A DNA stretch of 64,000 nucleotides from Clostridium swellfunianum (GTDB lineage: Bacteria; Bacillota; Clostridia; Clostridiales; Clostridiaceae). The stretch is taken from assembly GCF_023656515.1 (NCBI RefSeq), contig NZ_JAMOFV010000006.1, positions 1,089,353-1,153,352 of the forward strand, written 5' to 3'. Positions 7,555-16,257 of this stretch are shown piece after piece (position 1 is the first letter of the stretch; each line of letters begins with the position of its first letter). Under the pieces are notes generated by a model. That model was not told where the DNA came from and made no database searches. It worked only from the letters and a program-made list of their open reading frames with translations. A program made the position numbers and the translations under genes.

Positions 7555-9165
7555 ATGGATATTGGACTTTATGCAAAGAAAATATTTGGCTTTGCTGTAT
7601 CTAAAACAAATAATATACAAGATGCAGAAGACTTGTCTCAATATATACTTATAGCACTTTATAATTCTTCTGAAAAAATAAATAAGGTTGATAATATAGA
7701 TGCATATGTTTATAAAATCTGTCTTTACAGCTGGTCAAATTTTTATCGCAGACAAAAGAAGCATTGGAATAATTTAAATATAGATATGCTTGGAGAGTTT
7801 AGCGGTATAAATGAGATAGATGAGATGATAGAGGAAAATGAAAAGCAAAGACTTATACTCATTATGCGTAAGGAGCTTGCTTATATGAGCAAAACCTATA
7901 GAGAAGTACTAATAAAGTTTTATTTTGAAGGTAAGCTTGTAAAGACGATATCAGAGGAACTAGGATTACCCCAAGGAACTGTAAAATGGTATATATATGA
8001 AGCAAAACGTAAATTAAGGGAGGAAATAAACATGACAGGCAGTATGGAGAGCTATCGTCCTATAAAAATGTTGGTTGGATATTGTGGGAGTCCGGGAAGA
8101 AATAATGAACCGAATTCCTATTTTAAGAGCCTTTTATATCAAAACATTGCATATACGGCTTATAAAGAACCCCTTACTATAGAGGAAATATCACGAAGGC
8201 TGGAGGTGGGCTGCGCTTTTATAGAAGAGGCAGTTGAAAACTTAGAGTATTCTGACCTCATAAAGAAAATAGGAAATAAGTATCAGACATCATTTTTTGT
8301 ATATGAGCCTAAAGATAATATTCCTCTTCGCGATTTAATGATTGAAAAGTCAGGAAAAATCGCACTGACAATTTATGAAATAATATATAGTATACTTTCA
8401 AAAATAAAAAAAATTGGATTTATAGGTTGTGAAATTGATGATGATATTTTAATGTGGACCTTCTATCCATTTTACATTCAAAGACTATTGAATACGGTAG
8501 AGGATTATAAAAAACTCATCAAAGCATCACCCCCAGAACACAAGGATGGAGGGAAATATATAGCTAATGGGAGTGTAGAAATAGGAGAAGATATAAGATA
8601 CAAGGACAGCAAATACCCTGAAATATATCCTCGCTATGAATGCGAAGGACTTAAAACAAGGGAGTCGGATTCTAACTTACATTCTTATCAGATTGATTCA
8701 TACTTTGAAGGACTAAAATGGAGAGAATTTAATCAGAGTGACTTAGTTAAACTTTGGAGAACAGCTGAAGTAGTTAGAAACAATGTAGTACCGAATGAAT
8801 TTGAAAAAATAATTATTGCAGAATATGTTGAACTTGGATATTTATCTGTTAAAGATGAAAAAGTAGCCTTTAACTTTCCTATAATGACAAAAGAAGAAAA
8901 AGAAACTGTTGATGAGATTATGGATGCAGAGTTTGAAAGGCTTAATACAAAGGAGCTTCTTAAAGGCTTGGCAGATAAATGCTATAAGCTTTGGAAGGGA
9001 AGAACCCCAGCTACCATACCTGATAATGATATTAAATACAGGGCAGTTAATGACGTATGTAATATTATAGTAGGATGCATGGAATATGTAGAACGTGTAG
9101 GTAGACTGCGTACACCAAGAGAAGAAGAAAAAGGTGCGCTGACAACTTTCCTGTGGAAGGAATAA
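7555..9165 (+). CDS. Sigma-70 family (ECF-like) factor with long C-terminal extension
   Basis: 536 residues from the ATG at 7555, chosen because GGGTGAT sits at the right distance. In-frame GTG (7546) and ATG (7549) lie inside that site. Residues 1-60 match sigma region 2 (AEDLSQYILIALYNS, then YVYKICLYSWSNFYRR). Residues about 110-165 match region 4, with a helix-turn-helix EGKLVKTISEELGLPQGTVKWYIYEAKRKL. Ordinary ECF factors end here. This one continues for about 370 residues, starting with a winged-helix-like stretch (LTIEEISRRLEVGCAFIEEAVENLEYSDLI) and then charged helical sequence of unknown fold. It heads a cluster with two ABC exporter half-transporters 13 bases downstream. No anti-sigma gene is adjacent, so the extension may be the sensor or regulator. 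Confidence 0.8.
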   Translation: MDIGLYAKKIFGFAVSKTNNIQDAEDLSQYILIALYNSSEKINKVDNIDAYVYKICLYSWSNFYRRQKKHWNNLNIDMLGEFSGINEIDEMIEENEKQRLILIMRKELAYMSKTYREVLIKFYFEGKLVKTISEELGLPQGTVKWYIYEAKRKLREEINMTGSMESYRPIKMLVGYCGSPGRNNEPNSYFKSLLYQNIAYTAYKEPLTIEEISRRLEVGCAFIEEAVENLEYSDLIKKIGNKYQTSFFVYEPKDNIPLRDLMIEKSGKIALTIYEIIYSILSKIKKIGFIGCEIDDDILMWTFYPFYIQRLLNTVEDYKKLIKASPPEHKDGGKYIANGSVEIGEDIRYKDSKYPEIYPRYECEGLKTRESDSNLHSYQIDSYFEGLKWREFNQSDLVKLWRTAEVVRNNVVPNEFEKIIIAEYVELGYLSVKDEKVAFNFPIMTKEEKETVDEIMDAEFERLNTKELLKGLADKCYKLWKGRTPATIPDNDIKYRAVNDVCNIIVGCMEYVERVGRLRTPREEEKGALTTFLWKE

Positions 9166-9178
9166 AGGCGGTGATTTT

Positions 9179-10975
9179 ATGCTAAAAAAGGTATTTAACT
9201 TTTGTAAAATTACTATAATATCATCTCCAGTATATTTTTCATTAAATATAGCGTTTATATTTTTAATAGCTTTTTCTTGGTTTGCGGCTAATTATTCAAG
9301 TAAACTGCTTGTAAATTCTATAATAGAAGCTCAGAAAACTCATGTATTTAACTTTTCTGTTGTATTACCTTCATTATTGTTTTTTATTGGAATAACACTT
9401 GGAGGCAACTATTTTAACTTTCAGAACATGATTGTATCAATATATACAAGAAAGTCCAAAAAGCTTTTTTCAAAAATGTTTTTATATAAAAGCTATATAA
9501 CAAATCAGGATAAGTTTTATGACAATAGCTTTTACAATGATTACGAGTTCGTGAAAAATAATATTGGCACTACAACAGATATAACAGTATCTATATTTAA
9601 TAATCTGTTGATGTCTATTTTTAGTATTATTCTATCTGCAACTGCCATAGTAAGTTTTGATTTATACATACTAATATGTATTTTAATTATTACATTTTGC
9701 CTTACCTTTCTAAATAAATACTTGGTGAAAAGGAAGATAGAGATAAATGAAGGGTATGTAAAGGATGAAAGAAAGGCAGTTTATTTTAAGGAGCTGCTTT
9801 CTGGAAGAGATAATGTAAGAGAACTTAGGATATTCAAACTTAGGGAATTATTTCTTGAAAAGTGGGAAGTTAGCTATAAAAAGTATTGTAAAGCTAAGTT
9901 TGACTTTGACGTAAAGGCTATATTACTTGGCAGCATAATAGGACTTCTCCAGATAGCAATGGAGAAAGGCATGTCTATCTATTTTGTATATATGGTTTTT
10001 AAGGGACGTATTGATGCAGGGGAATGCGTATTTTTAATAACCATAGTTGCTTCATTAAGTCGAAGTATAACAAATTTCGCAAGTATATTAAGCAGTGAAA
10101 TTAATGAGAAATATAAATATGCAGAAAGGTATGACAGCTTCGTAGGCACGCTGGATAAAGAAAATATAATTAATAATAAAAATGATAGACCTAAGCTATG
10201 CTGTGATAATTTTGAGGAGTTAAAACTTACAAATATACGTTATAAATACCCTCACAGTGCAGAAGATAACTTGAAGAATATTAATTTTACATTAAAAAAG
10301 GGGGAGGTTGTAAGCATACTAGGGTACAATGGCAGCGGAAAGAGTACTTTATCAAAATTAATGTGCGGCCTTTTGGAAAACTACACTGGCATAATAAGCA
10401 TCAACGGTATTGATATCTCAAAATTAAGGAAAGAGGAACTGTTTAAATATTTCGGTATAGCTTTTCAGGATTTTTCAAAATACAGTATAAGCTTAAAGGA
10501 AAATGTAGCTATTGGAATGACAGAAAAAATGAAAGATGAATCAGCGATTGATAAAGCTATTGGAAAAGGAAACTTAACCACATTAATTCAAAGGCTTTCT
10601 TATGGAGAAAATACTATTTTAGGTAAGCAATATGATAGAAATGGTCAGGATTTGAGCGGAGGACAGTGGCAGAAAGTTATTTTATCAAGAGCCTATATGG
10701 GCGAGCCTGAAATTTTAATACTTGATGAGCCTACAGCTTCTATTGACCCTATAGAAGAAATGCGAATGTTAAATCAGTTTAAAGAGATTATTGAAGGGAA
10801 AACTGCTGTTTTAATATCTCATCGTATAGGCTTCGCAAGGCTTAGCGATAGGATATGCATTATGGAAAAGGGCAGCATAGTTGAAGAGGGGTCACATGAA
10901 GAGCTTATGAACCTTAAAGGAAAATATTTTGAACTTTTCACATCTCAAAAGGAATTGTATGAGGAGGTAGGTTAA
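9179..10975 (+). CDS. ABC exporter half-transporter, first of a pair
   Basis: 598 residues: a six-helix membrane domain (residues 1-310) and a nucleotide-binding domain with Walker A GYNGSGKST, signature LSGGQWQK, Walker B ILILDEPTASIDP and switch histidine ISHRIG. There is no N-terminal C39 peptidase domain, so it does not cleave a leader. The domain order is that of type IV (MsbA-like) exporters. It begins 13 bases after the sigma factor gene, and the next gene starts directly at its stop codon, so the two half-transporters almost certainly form a heterodimer. Substrate unknown; a peptide, lipid or drug is possible. Confidence 0.88.
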   Translation: MLKKVFNFCKITIISSPVYFSLNIAFIFLIAFSWFAANYSSKLLVNSIIEAQKTHVFNFSVVLPSLLFFIGITLGGNYFNFQNMIVSIYTRKSKKLFSKMFLYKSYITNQDKFYDNSFYNDYEFVKNNIGTTTDITVSIFNNLLMSIFSIILSATAIVSFDLYILICILIITFCLTFLNKYLVKRKIEINEGYVKDERKAVYFKELLSGRDNVRELRIFKLRELFLEKWEVSYKKYCKAKFDFDVKAILLGSIIGLLQIAMEKGMSIYFVYMVFKGRIDAGECVFLITIVASLSRSITNFASILSSEINEKYKYAERYDSFVGTLDKENIINNKNDRPKLCCDNFEELKLTNIRYKYPHSAEDNLKNINFTLKKGEVVSILGYNGSGKSTLSKLMCGLLENYTGIISINGIDISKLRKEELFKYFGIAFQDFSKYSISLKENVAIGMTEKMKDESAIDKAIGKGNLTTLIQRLSYGENTILGKQYDRNGQDLSGGQWQKVILSRAYMGEPEILILDEPTASIDPIEEMRMLNQFKEIIEGKTAVLISHRIGFARLSDRICIMEKGSIVEEGSHEELMNLKGKYFELFTSQKELYEEVG

Positions 10976-12742
10976 GTGAAGTACATGCTTAGCAGCTTTT
11001 TAAAAACAAATAAGTATATATTTAAATGTTCACCTACTAAGTATATGGTTTATGTTTTATTAAATGTAATGTCTGTTGTAGAAACAGTTGTAGTTCTTAA
11101 GTCAATGGAATTTATTACCAATGCGGTATACAGGCTCTTTACTAAAACTTCAAAAGGTTTTAACAGAGAAATGAATGTCATAATTCTATATGGATTAGCT
11201 TTAGCACTACTTTATTCAGCATCTATATTAAGGCAATTACTTTTGAAGAAAATAACTCTTGAGATTTCTTTTAGGTTTGAAAAAGACTTAAATTCAAAAT
11301 TGAGTACGATTTTATGGGATTACTATGAGAAGCACGAAACCTCTGTGAAAATTTATGAGGTGAGAACAAAATCTCTTTCCTCCATGCTTTCTTTAATAGA
11401 CAGTAGCATGTTTTATATTACTACATTCATATATATTTTTGTTTATGGATTTTTTTTGTCTCAAATAAATTTTTTTGCTGTTATAGTATATTTAACTCTA
11501 GTTGTATCTTCAATCAAAGTATCTGATAGAGTATTTAATGAAGTAAGAGATATATGGGATAAAATACAGCCTTACAGTCAAAAACAGAATTACTTCTTTG
11601 GCATAAGTGGAAATAAGACTGAGCACCAGGAGTATAGATTTAACAGGATGTTCAATTTTGTAAGCAGCAGGTGGGAAAAATATTTTGATGAGGAGTATAA
11701 GCTTAGACTTAAAATATTTAAAAAATATGAAATTACTCTTCAAACTGCTAGAATTATTTTAAATACGCCATATATACTTATGATGATTTATGTTTCTTAT
11801 GAAATTGTAATCGGAAGGTATGAAATAGGGTTTTTGATACTTTGTCAAAGCATGTTTAACAATATTGTTAATACTTTCGGAGGAGTTCAGGATTGTATAA
11901 ATAAAGATAAAATAGAAACCAAGTTTACGAAAAGCTTTTTTGATATTCTAGATTTAAAGGATGAAGAGAAGCGTTTTAATGATGAGACTATAAAAGGCAA
12001 TATCAGTTTTAGTAATGTTGTATATTCTTATCCACAATCAAAAGCTAAAGCTCTAGATAATTTTAATTTTGAAATAAATCAAGGTGAAAAAATTGCCATA
12101 GTTGGACATAATGGAAGCGGTAAAACAACCTTTACCAATCTTTTGATGGCTCTTACTAAAAACTTTGATGGAAATATTGAAGCTGACAAAAACTCCGATA
12201 ACGTGTTTTCTCTGCTTAGAAACAGCATATCATGTATACTTCAAGACTTTTCTCAGTATCAAATGACAATAAGAGAAAATATAGAGATTGGAAATATTGA
12301 ATATAAGTTTAGCGATAATGAGATAATTGATTTTCTGGATAAGGTTGGTCTTAAAGAATATGTGCTTTCACTTTCAAATGGTATAGACACAAGGCTTGGT
12401 CAGCTTGAAGAAGGTATAGAATTATCTAAAGGACAATGGCAGAGAATGGCTATAGCAAGACTTCTAACAAATGATAAAGCAACAGTATGGATTTTAGATG
12501 AACCTACAGCTTACCTTGATCCAATTTCTGAGATTGAAATATATGATTTGATTTATAGACTTGCAGGGAGTAGAACCGTGTTTTTTATATCTCACCGTCT
12601 AGGTTTTGCTAAAAAGGCAGATAGAATTGTCGTCTTTGAAAACGGTAGGATTATTGAAGAAGGAACTCACCATCATTTAATGAATCTAGATGGGGAATAT
12701 GCAAAGATGTATAAGAATCAGGAAAGTTGGTATGTAGCATGA
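10976..12742 (+). CDS. ABC exporter half-transporter, second of a pair
   Basis: 588 residues starting with GTG immediately after the TAA of the first half-transporter; GGAGGT lies within that gene's end. It has a six-helix membrane domain, Walker A GHNGSGKTT, Walker B VWILDEPTAYLDP and ISHRLG. The signature is LSKGQ instead of LSGGQ, which in heterodimeric exporters often marks one degenerate ATP site. The first partner keeps LSGGQ. It ends 125 bases before the response regulator gene. Confidence 0.88.
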   Translation: MKYMLSSFLKTNKYIFKCSPTKYMVYVLLNVMSVVETVVVLKSMEFITNAVYRLFTKTSKGFNREMNVIILYGLALALLYSASILRQLLLKKITLEISFRFEKDLNSKLSTILWDYYEKHETSVKIYEVRTKSLSSMLSLIDSSMFYITTFIYIFVYGFFLSQINFFAVIVYLTLVVSSIKVSDRVFNEVRDIWDKIQPYSQKQNYFFGISGNKTEHQEYRFNRMFNFVSSRWEKYFDEEYKLRLKIFKKYEITLQTARIILNTPYILMMIYVSYEIVIGRYEIGFLILCQSMFNNIVNTFGGVQDCINKDKIETKFTKSFFDILDLKDEEKRFNDETIKGNISFSNVVYSYPQSKAKALDNFNFEINQGEKIAIVGHNGSGKTTFTNLLMALTKNFDGNIEADKNSDNVFSLLRNSISCILQDFSQYQMTIRENIEIGNIEYKFSDNEIIDFLDKVGLKEYVLSLSNGIDTRLGQLEEGIELSKGQWQRMAIARLLTNDKATVWILDEPTAYLDPISEIEIYDLIYRLAGSRTVFFISHRLGFAKKADRIVVFENGRIIEEGTHHHLMNLDGEYAKMYKNQESWYVA

Positions 12743-12819
12743 GAAGGATATAAACAACATTAATTATTATTTTATTGCAGATAATTAGCAGCCTAAAATT
12801 GATTTTTAATTATAAAAAT

Positions 12820-12846
12820 ATTACAATAACAGTAAGTTATTGTAAT
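12820..12846. promoter_or_regulatory. Perfect inverted repeat before the response regulator gene
   Basis: ATTACAATAAC (12820-12830) and GTTATTGTAAT (12836-12846) are perfect complements around a 5-base loop. There is no T-run. It lies 21 bases upstream of the start codon of the LytTR regulator gene. It could be an operator or an mRNA hairpin separating the exporter genes from the two-component genes. Confidence 0.45.
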
Positions 12847-12867
12847 TAAAGTTTAAATGGAGGATTT

Positions 12868-13581
12868 ATGATAAGAATAGCAATTTGCGATGATGATGAT
12901 GTTATACTAGGCTGCGTATGCAATAAAGTAAAAGCGGCTACTGATAAGCTTAAGATTGAGGTTGACATAAAGACTTTTGTAGATGCAAATATGCTGCTTA
13001 GAGATACAAATCAGGGAAATGAACTTGATATACTTTTTTTAGATATAGATATGCCTAAAATGAGCGGATTTGAAACAGCTGAAATTATAAGAAGCTTTAA
13101 TAAGGAGGTAATTATAATATTTTTAACTTCAATGGAAGAGCTAGTATATGAGTCTTTTAAGTACAAGCCTTTTAGGTATATACGTAAAAGAAAATTAGAC
13201 AAAGAGCTTCAGGAAGCATTAAGTGAAGCTATATTAGCTGTACAAGAAAACAGCGTTATGTACCAATACATATTTAAGACAGAATATGGTGAGGTAAAGT
13301 TTAATATTGAGGATATTTTGTATATTGAGTGCGTTAACAGAAAAGTATTCCTTAAGACAAAGGAAGAATATTACGGTATAATTGGTGTTCAATTTAGCGA
13401 ATTAGTTACTGAATTTATAAATAAGGATTTTGTTATGCTTCATAGAACGTGTATTGTTAATCTTAAATGTATCTTTAGTATTGGGAAAATTGATATAACC
13501 TTGGATACTGGGCAGAAGCTGCCAATGAGCAGATACAAGGCTACCGAGGTGAAAAAAGCTTTCACCTTATTTGCGAGGTGA
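12868..13581 (+). CDS. agrA: LytTR-type response regulator (AgrA-like)
   Basis: 237 residues. The receiver domain (1-120) has acidic pocket residues DDDD near residue 8, the phospho-acceptor in LFLDIDMPKMSG (Asp about 57), and lysine in the last third. The LytTR DNA-binding domain (about 135-235) carries LYIECVNRKVFL and the HRTCIVNLK segment typical of the family. AGGAGG-like GGAGG precedes the ATG. Its stop overlaps the start region of the kinase gene. It is expected to bind 9-bp direct repeats 12 bases apart, and exactly such repeats occur at 14907-14936 upstream of agrB. The symbol is by analogy. Confidence 0.85.
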   Translation: MIRIAICDDDDVILGCVCNKVKAATDKLKIEVDIKTFVDANMLLRDTNQGNELDILFLDIDMPKMSGFETAEIIRSFNKEVIIIFLTSMEELVYESFKYKPFRYIRKRKLDKELQEALSEAILAVQENSVMYQYIFKTEYGEVKFNIEDILYIECVNRKVFLKTKEEYYGIIGVQFSELVTEFINKDFVMLHRTCIVNLKCIFSIGKIDITLDTGQKLPMSRYKATEVKKAFTLFAR

Positions 13582-13586
13582 TAATA

Positions 13587-14897
13587 TTGGAACTTTTTAG
13601 CTGGAACTTACTTGAGTATATTTTTAGCTTAATTGAATGTGCTCTATTCTTTTACTTTCTATCAATGATATTAAGGAAAAGGTTTAATAGCGCTGCTAAT
13701 ACTCTGCTTGTTGTTTTATATTTTATTATTAATTCGTTTTTGTCAAAAAATCTCCCTTTCTCTAATGGCAAGCTTATGGTGATAGTTTTGATATCTATGT
13801 TATTTGCTATAGTCATATACAGAGGAAGTGTTAAAAGCAAAATGATTCTAACCCTTGTCTTTTTTATGCTCCTTGTATTATGTGATGTACTTACAGCAAA
13901 TATATTAGGAATTATAATGAAGCTTAACATACAAGAAGTTATTTTTACTGAAGAATGGTTTAGGGTGTTCTTATTTTGTTTATCAAAGATGGTTTTATTA
14001 TTTATATTAAAGTTTGTACATCATTTTATAGGTCATGATAAGCTTCATATTCCATTAAAGTATTGGTATATGATGATGAGCATCTTTATAATTTCATTAA
14101 TAATACTGATGGTTATTGGAGAAATAGGAGTATCAACCCCTTACTATTCACATAAACCTGTTTATTTTGTAGTAACCTGCAGTGGGATTTTGGTAATAAA
14201 CGTATTTGTTCAATATATTTTTATACAACTTAGCAGATATTACGAAAAGGAGCAGACTTATAATATTATTAAAGTAAGAAATGAGTCTATGGAAAAGTAC
14301 TATTTGGACAGGGAACAAGTTTATAAAGAAACCCGCAAGCTTGGTCATGATTTCAAAAATCATATGTTTTGCATAAAAGCTCTTATAGATAGTAATAAAA
14401 TTGAAGAAGCTAAAAAATATATTGAGGAAGTAAATGAAATTGCCTCGATAAATTCTAATTTAATTCGAAGCGGTAATGATATTGTAGATGCCATATTGAA
14501 TCAAAAATCAGAACAAGCATCAAAGTTAGGTGTAAATATGGACGTAGCTGCAGCCGTTCCAAAGGAGATAGATATAAAACCTATGGATTTGTGTGCAATT
14601 TTAGCTAATGTTATTGACAATGCCCTTGAAGCTGCCATGAAGATCAATGAAGGGAATGAACGAAAAGTAAAAGTTAAAATTAATCCCTATAAAGACTATT
14701 TGCTCATTTTAGTTTCAAATACTTCTAATGTGAATCCGCTGCTGGAACCACATAAATTTAAGACTACAAAAGAAGATAGTAAAAATCATGGTTTAGGAAC
14801 TAAAATAATCAAAAGTATAGTTGAAAAATATAGTGGTTCTGTTGAATACGATTATGATAGTAATGTATTTACAGTGAAGATTCTATTAAAGATTTAG
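13587..14897 (+). CDS. agrC: GHKL sensor histidine kinase (AgrC-like)
   Basis: 436 residues from the TTG at 13587, preceded by GAGGTGAT. An in-frame GTG lies at 13578. The N-terminal half has six membrane helices, as in AgrC sensors of cyclic peptides. The kinase part has the phospho-acceptor region KLGHDFKNHMFCI, the N box NVIDNALEAA and the G box GLGTKIIKSIV, i.e. an HATPase_c_5-type GHKL ATPase. It follows the response regulator with overlap, and agrB/agrD lie 0.35 kb downstream. The likely signal is the peptide from agrD at 15831. Confidence 0.85.
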   Translation: MELFSWNLLEYIFSLIECALFFYFLSMILRKRFNSAANTLLVVLYFIINSFLSKNLPFSNGKLMVIVLISMLFAIVIYRGSVKSKMILTLVFFMLLVLCDVLTANILGIIMKLNIQEVIFTEEWFRVFLFCLSKMVLLFILKFVHHFIGHDKLHIPLKYWYMMMSIFIISLIILMVIGEIGVSTPYYSHKPVYFVVTCSGILVINVFVQYIFIQLSRYYEKEQTYNIIKVRNESMEKYYLDREQVYKETRKLGHDFKNHMFCIKALIDSNKIEEAKKYIEEVNEIASINSNLIRSGNDIVDAILNQKSEQASKLGVNMDVAAAVPKEIDIKPMDLCAILANVIDNALEAAMKINEGNERKVKVKINPYKDYLLILVSNTSNVNPLLEPHKFKTTKEDSKNHGLGTKIIKSIVEKYSGSVEYDYDSNVFTVKILLKI

Positions 14898-14906
14898 AGC
14901 TGATTT

Positions 14907-14936
14907 ACCATTCGGTAGGAAAAACATACCATTCGG
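14907..14936 (+). promoter_or_regulatory. LytTR direct repeats upstream of the peptide-agrBD transcription unit
   Basis: ACCATTCGG occurs at 14907-14915 and again at 14928-14936, separated by exactly 12 bases. The identity continues through TAGGAAAA after each copy. Nine-base repeats with a 12-base spacer are the known architecture of LytTR (AgrA/ComE/VirR type) binding sites. A -10-like TATGTT lies about 30 bases downstream. This is very probably where the adjacent response regulator activates agrBD. Confidence 0.8.
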
Positions 14937-14975
14937 TAGGAAAACAACATAAAAGCTTTTAAATATGTTATGCTT

Positions 14976-15014
14976 TTGGCAATAAAAGAGACAAGCTAAG
15001 ACAGCTCTTGCCAA
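14976..15014 (+). promoter_or_regulatory. Hairpin in the leader of the 43-residue peptide gene
   Basis: TTGGCAA (14976-14982) pairs with TTGCCAA (15008-15014), with a further AGAG/CTC pairing inside. A run of seven T follows 11 bases later, so it might act as a weak attenuator between the LytTR-regulated promoter and the peptide gene. Confidence 0.4.
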
Positions 15015-15070
15015 GGGGATAACATTTTTTTATTACATGCTAAACAACTATTAAAGAGGGGTTATAAATT

Positions 15071-15202
15071 ATGAAAAAGTCTATCTTTGAGTCTAAGCTA
15101 TTCAAAAAGATTATTGTTATAATTATTTCTATTTCTATTCCTTTGATTCTTATTGTACCAATTATGTTAATTGAACTTTTTACTAAGATGCTTAGTAAAT
15201 AA
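15071..15202 (+). CDS. 43-residue single-helix membrane peptide
   Basis: ATG at 15071 preceded by AGAGGGG at suitable spacing. The product starts MKKSIFESKLFKKI, continues with about 20 strongly hydrophobic residues (IVIIISISIPLILIVPIMLI) and ends ELFTKMLSK. It has no cysteine and no AgrD-like acidic C-terminus, so it is not the signal peptide. It lies between the LytTR repeats and agrB and should be co-transcribed with agrBD. Possible roles are a small membrane effector or toxin-like peptide, or a partner of AgrB or the kinase. I do not recognise it. Confidence 0.6.
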   Translation: MKKSIFESKLFKKIIVIIISISIPLILIVPIMLIELFTKMLSK

Positions 15203-15247
15203 AGTTATTTAGAGGAAGTTATCATCTAATTGAAAGAAGGTGGACAA

Positions 15248-15865
15248 GTGTTAACAAATATTGCTGAAGACATAACAATTGTTTTATTAAGAAATAAAAT
15301 TATAGATATGGATGACAGGGACATTTACATATATGGACTGCAAGTTATATTATCGACTTTGATTGTTACGGGAAGCTTATTAACTTTAGGCATAATATTT
15401 CATGAAATACCTCTAACCTTAGGGTTTATGCTTACATTTATATCCTTAAGAACCTATACTGGCGGATACCATGCCAATAAATTCAATAGCTGCTTTACTA
15501 TATCTATGACAATATATTTAGGTCAGCTGCTTCTAAGCTATATTGTGCCTAATGACTTAAAAATAACTGTGGGGATTTCTTGCGTAATTATTTCTTCGCT
15601 AATTATATATAAATTGTCTCCTATAGAACACAAAAACAATCCATTATCACAAAACGAAAAGACTAAGTACAGAAAAATCAGTAGGATAATAATTGCAATT
15701 ATATTTTTCTTCACTCTACTAGGACTTTATTTTAACAAGTCCGCAGTTGATTTTTATTTTATGGTTAGCTTAACTGTGATGGCTGTAGCCATTCTTATGT
15801 TAATTTCACTTTTGAAGGGAGGTGTACAAGATGAACAAGGAAAAGATATTGAAAGTAGTTGCTAA
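15248..15865 (+). CDS. agrB: AgrB-type peptide-processing membrane protease
   Basis: 205 residues from the GTG at 15248 (AGAAGGTGG upstream). A TTG 18 bases earlier is also in frame. AgrB cuts the AgrD C-terminal tail and cyclises the remaining peptide. The catalytic pair is visible as histidine in RTYTGGYHANKFNS and the cysteine three residues later in NSCFTIS, the spacing known for AgrB. Four or more membrane helices follow. The last 35 bases overlap agrD, whose ribosome binding site GGGAGGT lies inside agrB, so the two are translationally coupled. Confidence 0.9.
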   Translation: MLTNIAEDITIVLLRNKIIDMDDRDIYIYGLQVILSTLIVTGSLLTLGIIFHEIPLTLGFMLTFISLRTYTGGYHANKFNSCFTISMTIYLGQLLLSYIVPNDLKITVGISCVIISSLIIYKLSPIEHKNNPLSQNEKTKYRKISRIIIAIIFFFTLLGLYFNKSAVDFYFMVSLTVMAVAILMLISLLKGGVQDEQGKDIESSC

Positions 15866-15956
15866 ACTAACTAGAAAAATTGCTTCAACAGCAAATTCAA
15901 GCGTTTCAACCTACTATGTGTATCAGCCTGAGGTGCCCAAGAAATTAAAGAAGTAA
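15831..15956 (+). CDS. agrD: AgrD-like autoinducer precursor, serine-type ring
   Basis: 41 residues. The N-terminal part MNKEKILKVVAKLTRKIA is an amphipathic basic helix as in AgrD leaders, followed by TANSSVSTYYV and then the conserved-type tail YQPEVPKKLKK. In clostridial AgrD peptides the ring cysteine sits five residues before the (H/Y)QPE motif. Here that position is Ser26 in STYYV, and the whole peptide has no cysteine. The inferred product is a five-residue lactone rather than thiolactone. GGGAGG lies 10 bases before the ATG, and the gene overlaps the end of agrB by 35 bases. Confidence 0.85.
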   Translation: MNKEKILKVVAKLTRKIASTANSSVSTYYVYQPEVPKKLKK

Positions 15957-16048
15957 AGTTTGTCGGTAAATATATTAATGTTATGAACTGTTTATAATCT
16001 ATTTCTACGAGTTCGAATGTGAATCCCACATTGACTTAGCTTTTTAAA

Positions 16049-16078
16049 GGGGTATTTTATTTTAATACCCCATTTTAG
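16049..16078 (+). terminator. Terminator of the agrBD transcript
   Basis: GGGGTATT (16049-16056) pairs with AATACCCC (16064-16071) around a 7-base loop and is followed by ATTTT. It lies 93 bases after the agrD stop. Confidence 0.75.
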
Positions 16079-16257
16079 CATATCTAAAATTTGTTGATAA
16101 GGCTGTAAGCCGCATAATTACTACATATTCTTATATTTATTTGTTCTTATATTTAAATACTTAAATGTTTATCTATTTATTTAATAGCTGAATAGTTGGC
16201 TATTAATGAGATAGAAACAATAAACTTTAATAACAGTTCAACAAGACTAATCAAAAC

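Noticed and set aside
12820..12846. Terminator before the response regulator gene
   Set aside because: The perfect inverted repeat lacks a T-run and has a very AT-rich stem, so it is listed as a regulatory repeat rather than a terminator.
15230..15247. TTG at 15230 as agrB start
   Set aside because: The AGAAGGTGG site lies after it and fits the GTG at 15248, which gives the usual AgrB length.
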